This document shows, piece by piece, positions 1 through 8,726 of a stretch of DNA of 58,892 nt (positions are counted from its first letter, which is position 1; each line of letters opens with the position of its first letter). The stretch covers positions 1-58,892 of the forward strand of contig AEPI01000082.1 of assembly GCA_000193795.2 (NCBI GenBank). The letters are read 5' to 3'. A model generated the notes under the pieces. It did no database searches. It saw only the letters and a list, made by a program, of their open reading frames with translations, and was not told the origin of the DNA. Position numbers and translations under genes: made by a program. Source of the stretch: Neisseria lactamica NS19. Its GTDB lineage: Bacteria; Pseudomonadota; Gammaproteobacteria; Burkholderiales; Neisseriaceae.

Positions 1-66
1 AACCTCTTCCAAATCAGGGCAACACACAGGTCGGTGCTTTATGTGCCTCCCTGTGTGTTGAAACAT
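1..66 (+). repeat. Dispersed ~65-bp hairpin repeat, copy A
   Basis: This copy closely resembles a second one at 52633-52695, and its right end (CCCTG[T/C]GTGTTGAAACAT) recurs at 28217-28236. The arms CAACACACAGG and CCTGTGTGTTG form a perfect 11-bp stem. I do not recognise the family by name. Its 14-nt core CTGTGTGTTGAAAC is also the 3' end of the solo CRISPR repeat at 35214-35246. It lies downstream of hisD and contains no gene. Confidence 0.6.
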
Positions 67-112
67 CGTCGTTTCCTTAATGGTTGGAATATGCCTGTAC
101 GCCGTTCCGGCA

Positions 113-1402
113 TTATTTCATACGGAACTCTGCCGCGCGGGCGTGGGCGGTCAGGCTTTCGCCGTGTGCCAGCACGCTGGCGGTTTCGCCTAATTTTTGC
201 GCGCCGTGTTCCGAAACCTGAATCAGGCTGGAGCGTTTTTGGAAATCATATGTCCCCAAAGGCGAGGAAAAGCGGGCGGTGCGGCTGGTGGGTAGGACGT
301 GGTTGGGGCCGGCGCAGTAGTCGCCGAGGCTTTCGCCGGTGTAGCGTCCCATAAAAATCGCACCGGCGTGGCGGATTTTTTTCGCCCATTCCTGCGGATT
401 TTCGACTGACAGTTCCAAGTGTTCGGGGGCGATATAATTGGCGATTTCGCAGGCTTCGTCCAAGTCTTTGGCAAGTATCATCGCGCCCCTGTTGCCGAGC
501 GAGGCTTCGATAATGTCGCGGCGGGGCATCGTTGCGATAAGCCGGTCCATCGCGGCCTGCACTTCGTCGAGATACGCTTGCGACGTGCCGATTAAGATGG
601 CTTGGGCAATTTCGTCGTGTTCGGCTTGGCTGAACAAATCCATCGCCACCCAATCGGCGGGTGTCGTGCCGTCGGCGATGACCAGGATTTCAGACGGCCC
701 CGCCACCATGTCGATGCCGACTACGCCGAACACGCGGCGTTTGGCGGCAGCGACGAAGGCGTTGCCGGGACCGGTGATTTTATCGACTTGGGGGATGGTT
801 TCCGTGCTGTAGGCGAGGGCGGCGACGGCTTGCGCGCCGCCAATGGTAAAGACTTTGGTCACGCCGGCGATGTATGCGGCGGCAAACACGATGTCGTTGC
901 GTTCGCCTTTGGGCGTGGGGACGGTCATAATGATTTCTTTCACGCCCGCGACGTGGGCGGGCATCGCGTTCATAATGACGGAACTCGGATACGCCGCTTT
1001 GCCGCCGGGGACGTAAATGCCGACGCGGTCAAGCGGGGTAATCTGTTGTCCCAGCAGCGTGCCGTCTTCGTCGGTGTAGCTCCACGATTCCATCTTTTGG
1101 CGTTGGTGGTAGCTTTCGACACGGCGGGCGGCGGTCTGCAATGCCGTCTGAACATCATTGGGGATGCGCTCGAACGCGGCCTTCAAATCGGCTTGCGTGC
1201 GTATTAAATCATCGATGCTTTGAGCGTTTGTCCGATCGAATTTGTTGGTGTATTCGATCAGAGCCGCATCGCCGCGCTTTTGCACGTCGGCGCAGATGTC
1301 GGCGACGATGCGGTCGATTTCGGGATTTTGAGCGGTTTCAAAAGCCAGCAGGGCTTTGAGCCCGGTTTGGAAATCGGGCGAGCGGGTGTTGAGTTTTTTC
1401 AT
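113..1402 (-). CDS. hisD: Histidinol dehydrogenase
   Basis: HisD is the zinc- and NAD-dependent cytosolic enzyme for the last two steps of histidine synthesis, oxidising L-histidinol to L-histidine. The 429-aa product has the usual length. It shows the GPGNAFVAAAKR segment, the SQAEHDE zinc/catalytic region, APEHLEL and AGPNHVLPT. The ATG overlaps the stop of the upstream GIY-YIG gene by 4 bp (ATGA), so the two are likely translationally coupled. hisG lies further upstream on the same strand, separated by a terminator, a CREE and the GIY-YIG gene, so hisD transcription may depend on the inserted segment. Identification is secure. Confidence 0.97.
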   Translation of the reverse strand: MKKLNTRSPDFQTGLKALLAFETAQNPEIDRIVADICADVQKRGDAALIEYTNKFDRTNAQSIDDLIRTQADLKAAFERIPNDVQTALQTAARRVESYHQRQKMESWSYTDEDGTLLGQQITPLDRVGIYVPGGKAAYPSSVIMNAMPAHVAGVKEIIMTVPTPKGERNDIVFAAAYIAGVTKVFTIGGAQAVAALAYSTETIPQVDKITGPGNAFVAAAKRRVFGVVGIDMVAGPSEILVIADGTTPADWVAMDLFSQAEHDEIAQAILIGTSQAYLDEVQAAMDRLIATMPRRDIIEASLGNRGAMILAKDLDEACEIANYIAPEHLELSVENPQEWAKKIRHAGAIFMGRYTGESLGDYCAGPNHVLPTSRTARFSSPLGTYDFQKRSSLIQVSEHGAQKLGETASVLAHGESLTAHARAAEFRMK

Positions 1403-2298
1403 GATTTGGTTTTCTCCTTTTTTATTTTTGGACTTGGGATCGTCTGAATATTCTCTTGTTCAGTCTCTGTCTTTGTTTTAGGTCTGATATAAGCCTTTTC
1501 TCCCCTGTTGGCAAACTTCAATTCGGGTAGGCATTTTTGTTGCAGACCGAGTTTGGCTAATACGTCTTCGCTGTGCGAGATGGTATGAAAGCGGTAACGG
1601 GTTTGTGGTCTGCCGTTTTTGCTTTCACCAATCATTGTTACAAAACCGTCCACTTCGTATGCGCTGACAACAGCGTTTTGCAGACCAGTGTGAACGCCGA
1701 TAACGTATTTCACTTTGGAGGCGGCATCTTTATTGAGCCACCAGTTGCCTAAGGTACGCGATTTAAGGTTTGCATCGTCTTGATTGTCGAAATGGTAGTC
1801 TAATTCTTCGTTAGTGTCTAAATCGAAAGCATCGTGGATTTTGACGGCGAGAATCAGTCCGTCGGGGTTAATCTCGTTAAGTGGGAGAGAAGAGAATCCA
1901 AAGCGGCGATCTAGTTCTTCTACGCTAATACCACCCGGACCATGCCCAGCAATTTTATTTTTGAGTTTTTTAACCAAGACAGATTTAACAAAATGAATTA
2001 AGGCAGATTCGGCGGCTAGCGCTTCGACTTCAGTCAGATGATAGCTGATGATAAAGCGACCGAGTTTCTTGCATTTGGAAATGGCTTTGAGTTTCCGATC
2101 GATAATCTCGCCGGAGACGGGGTCTTGTGAACGACTAGCTACCCATTCATGCTCGAAGATACGATTACCGCAGCCTTTGCCGATGTAGAGGATTTTGTCT
2201 TTTGTCAGGTTGGTCAGACAATAGACGTAAAATCGACGCTCGCCGTTATTCAAAACGGAAAGGGTTGAGTCTGAGAATTTTTTTATTTTTGCAACCAT
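1399..2298 (-). CDS. GIY-YIG domain protein (LEM-3-like)
   Basis: The 299-aa product has an N-terminal GIY-YIG nuclease-type domain at about residues 22-130, with FYVYCLTN and ILYIGKGCGNRIFEHEW as the two signature parts. This variant resembles the LEM-3-like GIY-YIG group. The C-terminal half is lysine-rich and has no motif I can name. The substrate is unknown; GIY-YIG proteins cut or nick DNA, or act in repair or defence. The gene sits between hisG and hisD, just after a CREE, and its stop overlaps the hisD start by 4 bp. Its base composition is more AT-rich than hisD, which fits acquisition. Confidence 0.8.
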   Translation of the reverse strand: MVAKIKKFSDSTLSVLNNGERRFYVYCLTNLTKDKILYIGKGCGNRIFEHEWVASRSQDPVSGEIIDRKLKAISKCKKLGRFIISYHLTEVEALAAESALIHFVKSVLVKKLKNKIAGHGPGGISVEELDRRFGFSSLPLNEINPDGLILAVKIHDAFDLDTNEELDYHFDNQDDANLKSRTLGNWWLNKDAASKVKYVIGVHTGLQNAVVSAYEVDGFVTMIGESKNGRPQTRYRFHTISHSEDVLAKLGLQQKCLPELKFANRGEKAYIRPKTKTETEQENIQTIPSPKIKKEKTKS

Positions 2299-2331
2299 TT
2301 TAACTTCTCCTATACAGTTTACTGCCGGTGA

Positions 2332-2487
2332 TATAGTGGATTAACTTTAAACCAATACGGCGTTGCCTCGCCTTAGCTCAAAGAGAACGATTCTCTAAGG
2401 TGCTGAAGCACCAAGTGAATCGGTTCCGTACTATCTGTACTGTCTGCGGCTTCGTCGCCTTGTCCTGATTTTTGTTAATCCACTATA
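2332..2487. repeat. Correia repeat enclosed element (CREE), 156 bp
   Basis: The element has the terminal inverted repeats TATAGTGGATTAAC and GTTAATCCACTATA. Its internal body is nearly identical to the copy at 20958-21113. These neisserial MITEs insert at TA and may carry promoters, IHF sites or RNase III sites. Here it lies in the 5' region of the GIY-YIG-hisD pair and could supply or alter its promoter. Confidence 0.95.
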
Positions 2488-2532
2488 TTTTCAGACGACC
2501 TGTCGGCGGGAACGGATAGGGTCGTCTGAAAA
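2488..2532 (-). terminator. hisG terminator built from variant DUS pair
   Basis: The arms TTTTCAGACGACC and GGTCGTCTGAAAA form a perfect 13-bp stem 22 bp beyond the hisG stop. The core is the variant uptake sequence AGGTCGTCTGAA rather than ATGCCGTCTGAA. It should end hisG transcription before the CREE. Confidence 0.75.
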
Positions 2533-2554
2533 CGCATCTTCATTCAAGGAACAT

Positions 2555-3208
2555 TCACCCCGACTTCACTGCGCTGCCGAACGCTTGAATAATCGGCTCC
2601 AGCAGCGCGTGTTTCGTTTTCAGCGCGGCTTTGTTGACGACCAGCCGGCCGGAAATGTCGGCAATGTGTTCGACCGCCTCCAGACCGTTTGCCTTCAATG
2701 TGTTGCCCGTGGAAACCAAATCCACAATCGCATCGCTCAAACCGACCAAAGGCGCGAGCTCCATCGACCCGTACAGCTTGATAATGTCCACGTGTACGCC
2801 TTTGTTCGCAAAATGCGATGCGGCAGTTTCGGGATATTTCGTGGCAATCTTCAGACGGCATCCCGGCTGCGAGGCGGACTCATAGTCAAACCCCTTGCGT
2901 ACGGCGACCATCATACGGCACCGGGCAATTTCCAAATCCAAAGGCTGATAGAGTCCGAAGCCGCCTTGTTCCGTCAAAACATCCTTGCCCGCAATCCCGA
3001 AGTCCGCCGCGCCGTAACGCACATAAGTCGGCACATCGGTTGCGCGGACAATGACGAGGCGGATGTTTTCATGGTTGGTGCCGATAATCAGCTTGCGCGA
3101 TTTTTCGGGTTCTTCGGCGGGAACAATGCCTGCGGCGGCAAGCAGCGGCAGCGTTTCCTCAAAAATCCGGCCTTTGGACAAGGCGATGGTCAGCGTACTG
3201 TCCCGCAT
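2555..3208 (-). CDS. hisG: ATP phosphoribosyltransferase, short form
   Basis: HisG catalyses the first step of histidine synthesis, joining ATP and PRPP to form phosphoribosyl-ATP. At 217 aa this is the short form, which needs the regulatory partner HisZ; hisZ is not in this window. The nucleotide/PRPP region VDLVSTGNTLKANGL (about residues 160-175) and YGAADFGIAGKDVL are visible. The gene runs toward hisD on the same strand but is cut off from it by a terminator and an inserted segment. Identification is secure. Confidence 0.96.
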   Translation of the reverse strand: MRDSTLTIALSKGRIFEETLPLLAAAGIVPAEEPEKSRKLIIGTNHENIRLVIVRATDVPTYVRYGAADFGIAGKDVLTEQGGFGLYQPLDLEIARCRMMVAVRKGFDYESASQPGCRLKIATKYPETAASHFANKGVHVDIIKLYGSMELAPLVGLSDAIVDLVSTGNTLKANGLEAVEHIADISGRLVVNKAALKTKHALLEPIIQAFGSAVKSG

Positions 3209-3279
3209 AGTGAATGTCCTTTGTCGGTTAAGATAATCATACCGTCCGAACGGGCGGTTCGGACGGCATACGGCTGCAT

Positions 3280-3942
3280 TTAGAGCAGGGTCCTTACATC
3301 GGCGGCAATAGTTTCCGGCTCGCTGCCGTAAGGGGAGAAAATCGCCACTTCGCCATTTTTATCAATCAGATAAGCACCGGAAGAATGATCGACCAAATAG
3401 TTTTCGCCGTCATCTTTTTGATTGACTTTGGCGGAAACCACGCGGTATTGCTGTTTGATAACCGGCAGGCTTTGATCGCCTGTCGCGGTCAGTCCGATAA
3501 AGTCGGGATTGAATTGTTTGGCGTATTTGCCGACGATTTCAGGCGTATCGCGCTCAGGGTCGATGCTGACGAACACCACTTTCACATCTTTAGCCTGATC
3601 GCCAAGTTGTTTTAACGTGTCGCTGTAAGTCAGCAGCTCGGTGGGGCAGACATCCGGACAGTGCGTGTAACCGAAAGACAAAATCACCACTTTGCCTTTC
3701 AAATCGCTCAGGCTGAACGGCTTGCCGTCGCCGTCGGTCAGCGTGAAATCGCCGCCGATGTCCTCTTTACGCATATCCGTGCCGCGCGTTTGCGGTTTTG
3801 ACGGGTTTTCGGCAGAAGATGCAGGGGCGGCGGATGCAGAGGATGCGGCAGCCTGTACTGCATTGTTTTCTTGAGGTTTGCAGGCGGCAAGCGCGGCAAG
3901 TGCGACAATGCCCAGTAAAAAGGAACGCGGTACGTAATGCAT
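3280..3942 (-). CDS. SCO1/SenC family copper chaperone lipoprotein
   Basis: This family delivers copper to cytochrome oxidase or acts as a periplasmic thiol protein. The 220-aa protein has a lipoprotein signal ending LAALAAC, an Ala/Ser-rich linker, and a thioredoxin-like domain. The domain carries the copper motif CPDVC within SFGYTHCPDVCPTE and the distal His in YLVDHSSGAY. The ATG at 3942 was chosen over one 21 bp upstream because GGAG sits 7 bp before it and the signal peptide starts there. It is monocistronic, between hisG and tRNA-Leu. Family assignment is firm; the exact partner is unknown. Confidence 0.9.
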   Translation of the reverse strand: MHYVPRSFLLGIVALAALAACKPQENNAVQAAASSASAAPASSAENPSKPQTRGTDMRKEDIGGDFTLTDGDGKPFSLSDLKGKVVILSFGYTHCPDVCPTELLTYSDTLKQLGDQAKDVKVVFVSIDPERDTPEIVGKYAKQFNPDFIGLTATGDQSLPVIKQQYRVVSAKVNQKDDGENYLVDHSSGAYLIDKNGEVAIFSPYGSEPETIAADVRTLL

Positions 3943-4174
3943 AACAGTCTCCAAAATAAACAAAAAGATTGATATTGAGTAAAGTTTGAATGGTTTTATC
4001 TTAACGCGTTTGACAGATTAAATGTAATATTTTTTTAAGCAAGGAGCGCGGCAGCGCTTCCGGATTGATGCGGCATTATTTCCCTCCCGTCGGGCTGGTT
4101 GTGGCGCGGTGTGATTAAATTAAATTTAAAATCAATAGGTAAATAAAAAAATGGTAAGAAAAATCAAAAAAGGG

Positions 4175-4202
4175 TTTACAAGGTTTTAAAATCCATTATA
4201 AT
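4175..4202 (+). promoter_or_regulatory. Sigma-70 promoter of tRNA-Leu
   Basis: TTTACA and a perfect TATAAT are 16 bp apart. The -10 box ends 16 bp before the mature tRNA. Confidence 0.85.
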
Positions 4203-4218
4203 GGCTACTTCTTCACCA

Positions 4219-4303
4219 GCCCAGGTGGCGAAATTGGTAGACGCAGGGGACTCAAAATCCCCCGCCGCAAGGTGTGTCGGTTCGAGTCCGACCCTGGGCA
4301 CCA
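4219..4303 (+). tRNA. tRNA-Leu (anticodon CAA)
   Basis: The 85-nt gene has acceptor arms GCCCAGG and CCTGGGC, a long class II variable arm, the T-loop GGTTCGAGTCC and an encoded CCA end. The anticodon loop CTCAAAA gives CAA, reading UUG. It has its own promoter and terminator. Confidence 0.97.
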
Positions 4304-4331
4304 AAACCGCTTTTAGAGCGGTTATTTTTTT
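4304..4331 (+). terminator. Terminator of tRNA-Leu
   Basis: AACCGC and GCGGTT form a stem followed by ATTTTTTT directly after the CCA end. Confidence 0.8.
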
Positions 4332-4924
4332 GTCTGCCACAGTCTGCCGCTGTAAATCAAAGCCAAGAAATATAAGGCGTTCCGCTGGTTTCAGTATCTG
4401 TATGTCATCTAATCCCGTCTATACGTTCCAATTAAATTAATCTAAGATTTACGGTATTTTTACGGTATTATCGACTTTCCTAAAAATAAAATATATTTAA
4501 ATCATCCTGATATGTATTTATTTTGAGAAAGATCCTGTCAAATTTAAAAAACCTTGATTCGGTCAGGGGGTTTTGCCATTCCTATTCGCATAAAACCTTG
4601 CACTTGCTCAAACTGTCAACAATCCATCCGTATCAAGCCTGATAAAGCTGTTTTTTATTTCTTTAAAATCAACATTCAAACCGTTTTCTTGTTTCAAACG
4701 ATAAAAGATGAAAGATTTTATCTTGATTGAAGGGACGGTTTGCGTTATCTTTTCCACTCTTTTTCACAAACTCTGTGTTCCTTTCCAATTGTTTGGACAG
4801 TCTGACTGTCGCCGTGTTCCCTCAATGCGCGTACCCTAAATCGCTGCTTGGCGGAATTGCATTACAGGTGCTGTGGCGAGGCGGTTTGTCCCTATTGGTT
4901 TGAAACCGTATAAAAGAGGTCGTT
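4332..4924. other. 593-bp non-coding leader upstream of ilvI
   Basis: I see no credible gene here. The segment is AT-rich. It contains a perfect 15-bp palindrome, GACAGTCTGACTGTC, at 4796-4810, and a weak hairpin GATAAAA...TTTTATC at 4700-4722. A minus-strand stem ending in six T lies near 4548-4575. No branched-chain-rich leader peptide of the enteric ilv type was found. It may hold the ilvI promoter and a regulatory site. Confidence 0.5.
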
Positions 4925-6652
4925 ATGCAGTTATCAGGCGCACAAATCATAGTGCAGAGTCTCAAAGCCGAAGGTGTGGAATACGTTTTCGGTTATCCCG
5001 GCGGGGCGGTTATCGAAATCTACGATGCCCTGTTCCAACTCAATAAATTCAAACACATTCTTACCCGCCATGAGCAGGCGGCGGTACACGCGGCAGATGC
5101 GTATGCGCGCGTCAGCGGTAAGGTGGGCGTGGCATTGGTTACATCCGGGCCGGGCGTTACCAATGCACTGACCGGTATTGCTACTGCCTATACGGATTCG
5201 ATTCCGATGGTGGTCATCAGCGGACAGGTAGGCAATTCCCTGATTGGTACGGATGCGTTCCAAGAAGTTGATACGGTGGGTATTACCCGTCCGTGTGTCA
5301 AACACAATTTCCTGGTTACGGACATCAATGAGTTGGCGGAAACCATTAAAAAGGCGTTCCAAATTGCCGCGAGCGGCCGACCGGGGCCCGTGGTGGTTGA
5401 TGTCCCGAAAGATGTTACGCAGGCGATGGCGAAATTCAGCTATCCTCAGGAAGACATTTTTATCCGTTCGTACCAGCCGGTTGTTCAAGGTCATATCGGG
5501 CAGATTAAAAAGGCCGTGCAGATGTTGGCATCTGCCAAACGTCCGGTCGTCTATTTCGGCGGCGGCGTGGTGCTGGGCAATGCTTCGGAAGAACTGACGA
5601 AGTTCGTCCGTATGATGGGCGCACCGTGTACCGGCACGCTGATGGGCTTGGGCGCATATCCTTCCGGCGACCGCCAATTCCTCGGTATGCTCGGTATGCA
5701 CGGTACTTACGAGGCAAACCTTGCCATGCAGAATGCGGATGTCGTTCTTGCCGTAGGTGCGCGTTTTGACGACCGTGTGGTTTCTGTACCGTCTAAATTT
5801 TTCGAGAAGGCGAAGAAGGTTATCCATATCGATGTCGATCCTTCCAGCATCGCCAAACGCGTGAAGGTGGACATTCCGATTGTCGGCGACGTGAAAAACG
5901 TTTTGTCCGAGATGGTTGCGCTGTGGCAAAAACAAGAATCCATGCCGTCTGAAGATGCTTTGGGCAAATGGTGGAAAACCATAGAAGAATGGCGTTCCCG
6001 CGATTGCTTGTGGTTTGACAACGACAGCGAAATCATCAAGCCCCAATATGTGATTCAGAAGCTTGCCGAGATTACCGGCAATTCGGCAATCATCACATCG
6101 GATGTAGGGCAGCATCAAATGTTTGCGGCTCAATATTATCCCTTCGAGCGTCCGCGCCAATGGCTCAATTCCGGCGGTTTGGGCACGATGGGCGTGGGTC
6201 TGCCTTATGCGATTGGTGCGAAACTTGCCGCCCCTGATCAAGACGTATTCTGTATTACCGGCGACGGCTCGATCCAGATGAACATCCAAGAGTTGTCCAC
6301 CTGTTTCCAATATCGGATTCCGGTTAACGTCATTACGCTGAACAACGGTTATCTCGGTATGGTACGCCAGTGGCAGGAAATATATTACGGTGGCCGAGAG
6401 TCGGAAACCTATTTCGATTCTTTGCCTGATTTCGTCAAACTTGCCGAGGCATACGGACACATCGGCATCCGCGTGGACAAAAAATCCGATGTTGAAGGCG
6501 CGCTTTTGGAAGCGGTCAAACAAAAAGACCGTCTGGTATTTATGGACTTCTTGACCGACAAAAAACAAAACGTGATGCCCATGGTCGGCAACGGCAAAGG
6601 TTTGGACGAAATGGTCCTGCCGCCGCATATGCGTGCGGACGGAAAGGCGTAA
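4925..6652 (+). CDS. ilvI: Acetolactate synthase large subunit
   Basis: This ThDP- and FAD-dependent enzyme condenses two pyruvates to acetolactate (valine/leucine), or pyruvate and 2-oxobutyrate (isoleucine). The 575-aa length is typical. The catalytic glutamate lies in LTRHEQAAVHAADAYAR (about residue 50), and the ThDP/Mg motif GDGSIQMNIQEL...LNN is at about 450-480. AGAGGTCGTT precedes the ATG. ilvH starts 10 bp after the stop, followed by a monooxygenase gene and ilvC, forming an ilv cluster. ilvI or ilvB would be equally valid names. Confidence 0.97.
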   Translation: MQLSGAQIIVQSLKAEGVEYVFGYPGGAVIEIYDALFQLNKFKHILTRHEQAAVHAADAYARVSGKVGVALVTSGPGVTNALTGIATAYTDSIPMVVISGQVGNSLIGTDAFQEVDTVGITRPCVKHNFLVTDINELAETIKKAFQIAASGRPGPVVVDVPKDVTQAMAKFSYPQEDIFIRSYQPVVQGHIGQIKKAVQMLASAKRPVVYFGGGVVLGNASEELTKFVRMMGAPCTGTLMGLGAYPSGDRQFLGMLGMHGTYEANLAMQNADVVLAVGARFDDRVVSVPSKFFEKAKKVIHIDVDPSSIAKRVKVDIPIVGDVKNVLSEMVALWQKQESMPSEDALGKWWKTIEEWRSRDCLWFDNDSEIIKPQYVIQKLAEITGNSAIITSDVGQHQMFAAQYYPFERPRQWLNSGGLGTMGVGLPYAIGAKLAAPDQDVFCITGDGSIQMNIQELSTCFQYRIPVNVITLNNGYLGMVRQWQEIYYGGRESETYFDSLPDFVKLAEAYGHIGIRVDKKSDVEGALLEAVKQKDRLVFMDFLTDKKQNVMPMVGNGKGLDEMVLPPHMRADGKA

Positions 6653-6662
6653 GGAGAGGCAA

Positions 6663-7154
6663 ATGCGACATATCTTATCTGTTCTGATTGAAAACGAATC
6701 AGGTGCGATGAGCCGCGTGGTCGGTTTGTTCTCTGCTCGAGACTACAATATCGATTCTTTGGCGGTTGCGCCGACCGAAGACAAAACCCTGTCACGGATG
6801 ACCATCGTTACCCACGGCGACGAACACGTTATCGAACAAATCACCAAGCAACTCAATAAATTGATTGAAGTGATTAAAGTGGTCGATTTGAACGAGAGCC
6901 GTTTTGTCGAACGCGAACTGATGTTGGTAAAAGTCCGCGCTGCCGGCAAAGACCGCGACGAGTTTTTACGGTTGACCGAAATCTACCGGGGCAGCATCAT
7001 CGATGTAACCGACCGCAGCTATACCATCGAAATCACGGGTTCGACCGAAAAACTCGATTCTTTCCTCGAAACGGTCGGTCGTGCCCAAATCTTGGAAACC
7101 GTACGCACAGGCGCGGCCGGCATAGGTCGCGGCGAGCGTATTTTGAAAATCTAA
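6663..7154 (+). CDS. ilvH: Acetolactate synthase small regulatory subunit
   Basis: IlvH activates the large subunit and gives valine feedback control. The 163-aa protein opens with an ACT domain (ILSVLIENESGAMSRVVGLF, residues 4-23, then YNIDSL) and has the family's C-terminal domain. The start at 6663 is preceded by AAGGAGAGG; an in-frame start 30 bp upstream lies inside the end of ilvI and is unlikely. It is co-transcribed with ilvI. Confidence 0.96.
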   Translation: MRHILSVLIENESGAMSRVVGLFSARDYNIDSLAVAPTEDKTLSRMTIVTHGDEHVIEQITKQLNKLIEVIKVVDLNESRFVERELMLVKVRAAGKDRDEFLRLTEIYRGSIIDVTDRSYTIEITGSTEKLDSFLETVGRAQILETVRTGAAGIGRGERILKI

Positions 7155-7164
7155 CGCCGTAACC

Positions 7165-7200
7165 TTTCAGACGGCATGGTATTTGAATGCCGTCTGAAAA
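7165..7200 (+). terminator. DUS inverted pair after ilvH
   Basis: TTTCAGACGGCAT and ATGCCGTCTGAAA form a 13-bp stem with a 9-nt loop. It combines a DNA uptake site with a likely terminator or attenuator between ilvH and the next gene. Confidence 0.7.
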
Positions 7201-7220
7201 ACGAACGGCAGGAGGGATTT

Positions 7221-7514
7221 ATGTCGAATATTAAAATTGTCGCACTGGTTACCGTCAAACCGGAATACACGGAAACACTGGCAGCACAGTTTAAAGAACT
7301 GGTCAAAGCCAGCCGTGCGGAAGAGGGCAACATCAGCTACAATCTCCATCAGGAAATCGGCAAACCGAACCGTTTCGTTTTCGTCGAAAACTGGAAATCT
7401 CAGGCTGCCATCGATGCGCACAATGCCAGCGAACATTTTCAAGCCTTCGTCCAATCCATCGACGGCAAAACCGAAGCGTTGGAAATCGTATTGATGAATG
7501 AAGTTGCCGATTAA
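7221..7514 (+). CDS. Putative quinol monooxygenase (ABM domain)
   Basis: The 97-aa protein is a single antibiotic-biosynthesis-monooxygenase (dimeric ferredoxin-like) domain. It has VALVTVKPEYTETLAAQFKE at the start, SYNLHQEIGKPNRFVFVENW in the middle and the typical AIDAHNASEHFQAF. Relatives such as YgiN act on quinols, but the substrate here is unknown. The start at 7221 has CAGGAGGG 8 bp upstream. It sits inside the ilv cluster 79 bp before ilvC without an obvious role in that pathway. Confidence 0.8.
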   Translation: MSNIKIVALVTVKPEYTETLAAQFKELVKASRAEEGNISYNLHQEIGKPNRFVFVENWKSQAAIDAHNASEHFQAFVQSIDGKTEALEIVLMNEVAD

Positions 7515-7593
7515 GCGGCACACACTGTTTAACCCGTCCGAAGCCGCTCAACATTTTAAGGCTTCGACAACCATTTACCTTAAAGGAAATCAA

Positions 7594-8608
7594 ATGCAAG
7601 TCTATTACGATAAAGATGCCGATCTGTCCCTGATCAAAGGCAAAACCGTTGCCATCATCGGTTACGGTTCACAAGGTCATGCCCATGCCGCCAACCTGAA
7701 AGATTCGGGTGTAAACGTGGTGATCGGTCTGCGCCACGGCTCTTCTTGGAAAAAAGCCGAAGCAGCCGGCCATGTCGTCAAAACCGTTGCTGAAGCGACC
7801 AAAGAAGCCGATGTCGTTATGCTGCTGCTGCCTGACGAAACCATGCCTGCCGTCTATCACGCCGAAATTGCAGCCAATCTGAAAGAAGGCGCAACGCTGG
7901 CATTTGCACACGGCTTCAACGTGCACTACAACCAAATCGTTCCGCGTGCCGACTTGGACGTGATTATGGTTGCCCCCCAAAGGCCCGGGCCATACCGTAC
8001 GCAGTGAATACAAACGCGGCGGCGGCGTGCCTTCTCTGATTGCCGTTTACCAAGACAATTCCGGCAAAGCCAAAGACATCGCCCTGTCTTATGCGGCTGC
8101 CAACGGCGGCACCAAAGGCGGTGTGATTGAAACCACTTTCCGCGAAGAAACCGAAACCGACCTCTTCGGCGAACAAGCCGTATTGTGCGGCGGCTTGGTC
8201 GAGTTGATCAAAGCAGGTTTTGAAACCCTGACCGAAGCCGGTTACGCGCCTGAAATGGCTTACTTCGAATGTCTGCACGAAATGAAACTGATCGTTGACC
8301 TGATTTTTGAAGGCGGTATTGCCAACATGAACTACTCCATTTCCAACAATGCGGAGTACGGCGAATACGTTACCGGCCCTGAAGTGGTCAATGCTTCCAG
8401 CAAAGAAGCCATGCGCCATGCCCTGAAACGCATCCAAACCGGCGAATACGCGAAAATGTTTATCCAAGAGGGTAACGCCAACTACGCGTCTATGACTGCC
8501 CGCCGCCGTCTGAATGCCGACCACCAAGTTGAAAAAGTCGGCGCACAACTGCGTGCCATGATGCCTTGGATTACTGCCAACAAATTGGTTGACCAAGACA
8601 AAAACTGA
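7594..8608 (+). pseudogene. ilvC: Ketol-acid reductoisomerase, +1 frameshift
   Basis: IlvC converts acetolactate to dihydroxy-isovalerate using NADPH. The N-terminal frame starts at 7594 (MQVYYDKDADLSL, Rossmann motif GYGSQGHAHAANL) and stops at 8007. The C-terminal frame resumes at about 7970 (PKGPGHTVRSEY) and ends at 8608. The span is 1015 bp, one more than the 1014 needed for a normal 337-aa enzyme. The extra base is in the C tract at 7973-7978: six C where GCC-CCC-AAA needs five. Everything else is intact. As written the strain should require valine, isoleucine and leucine, so a sequencing error is a serious alternative. A six-base tract is short for phase variation. Confidence 0.9.
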
Positions 8609-8658
8609 TTGTTTTCAAACGGAACTGCCTACACATCGTGTAGGCGGTTTGTCATATG

Positions 8659-8691
8659 GATGCCGTCTGAACATCGTGTTCAGACGGCATC
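8659..8691 (+). terminator. DUS inverted-pair terminator after ilvC
   Basis: GATGCCGTCTGAAC and GTTCAGACGGCATC form a 14-bp stem with a 5-nt loop. It lies between convergent ilvC and argF and could serve both. Confidence 0.75.
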
Positions 8692-8726
8692 TGTGTTGCG
8701 GATGAATTTAGACAGGAACGGTTCTG

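Noticed and set aside
4548..4575. Minus-strand terminator of a second sRNA in the ilvI leader
   Set aside because: The stem (AAAACC...GGTTTT) is interrupted and no promoter of comparable quality lies upstream on that strand.
4934..6628. 564-aa open frame antisense to ilvI
   Set aside because: It is a shadow of ilvI: no family motifs, His/Arg-rich composition typical of antisense translation, no RBS.
7973..7978. ilvC C tract as a phase-variable switch
   Set aside because: Six bases is shorter than typical neisserial phase-variable C tracts, and ilvC is not a surface gene.
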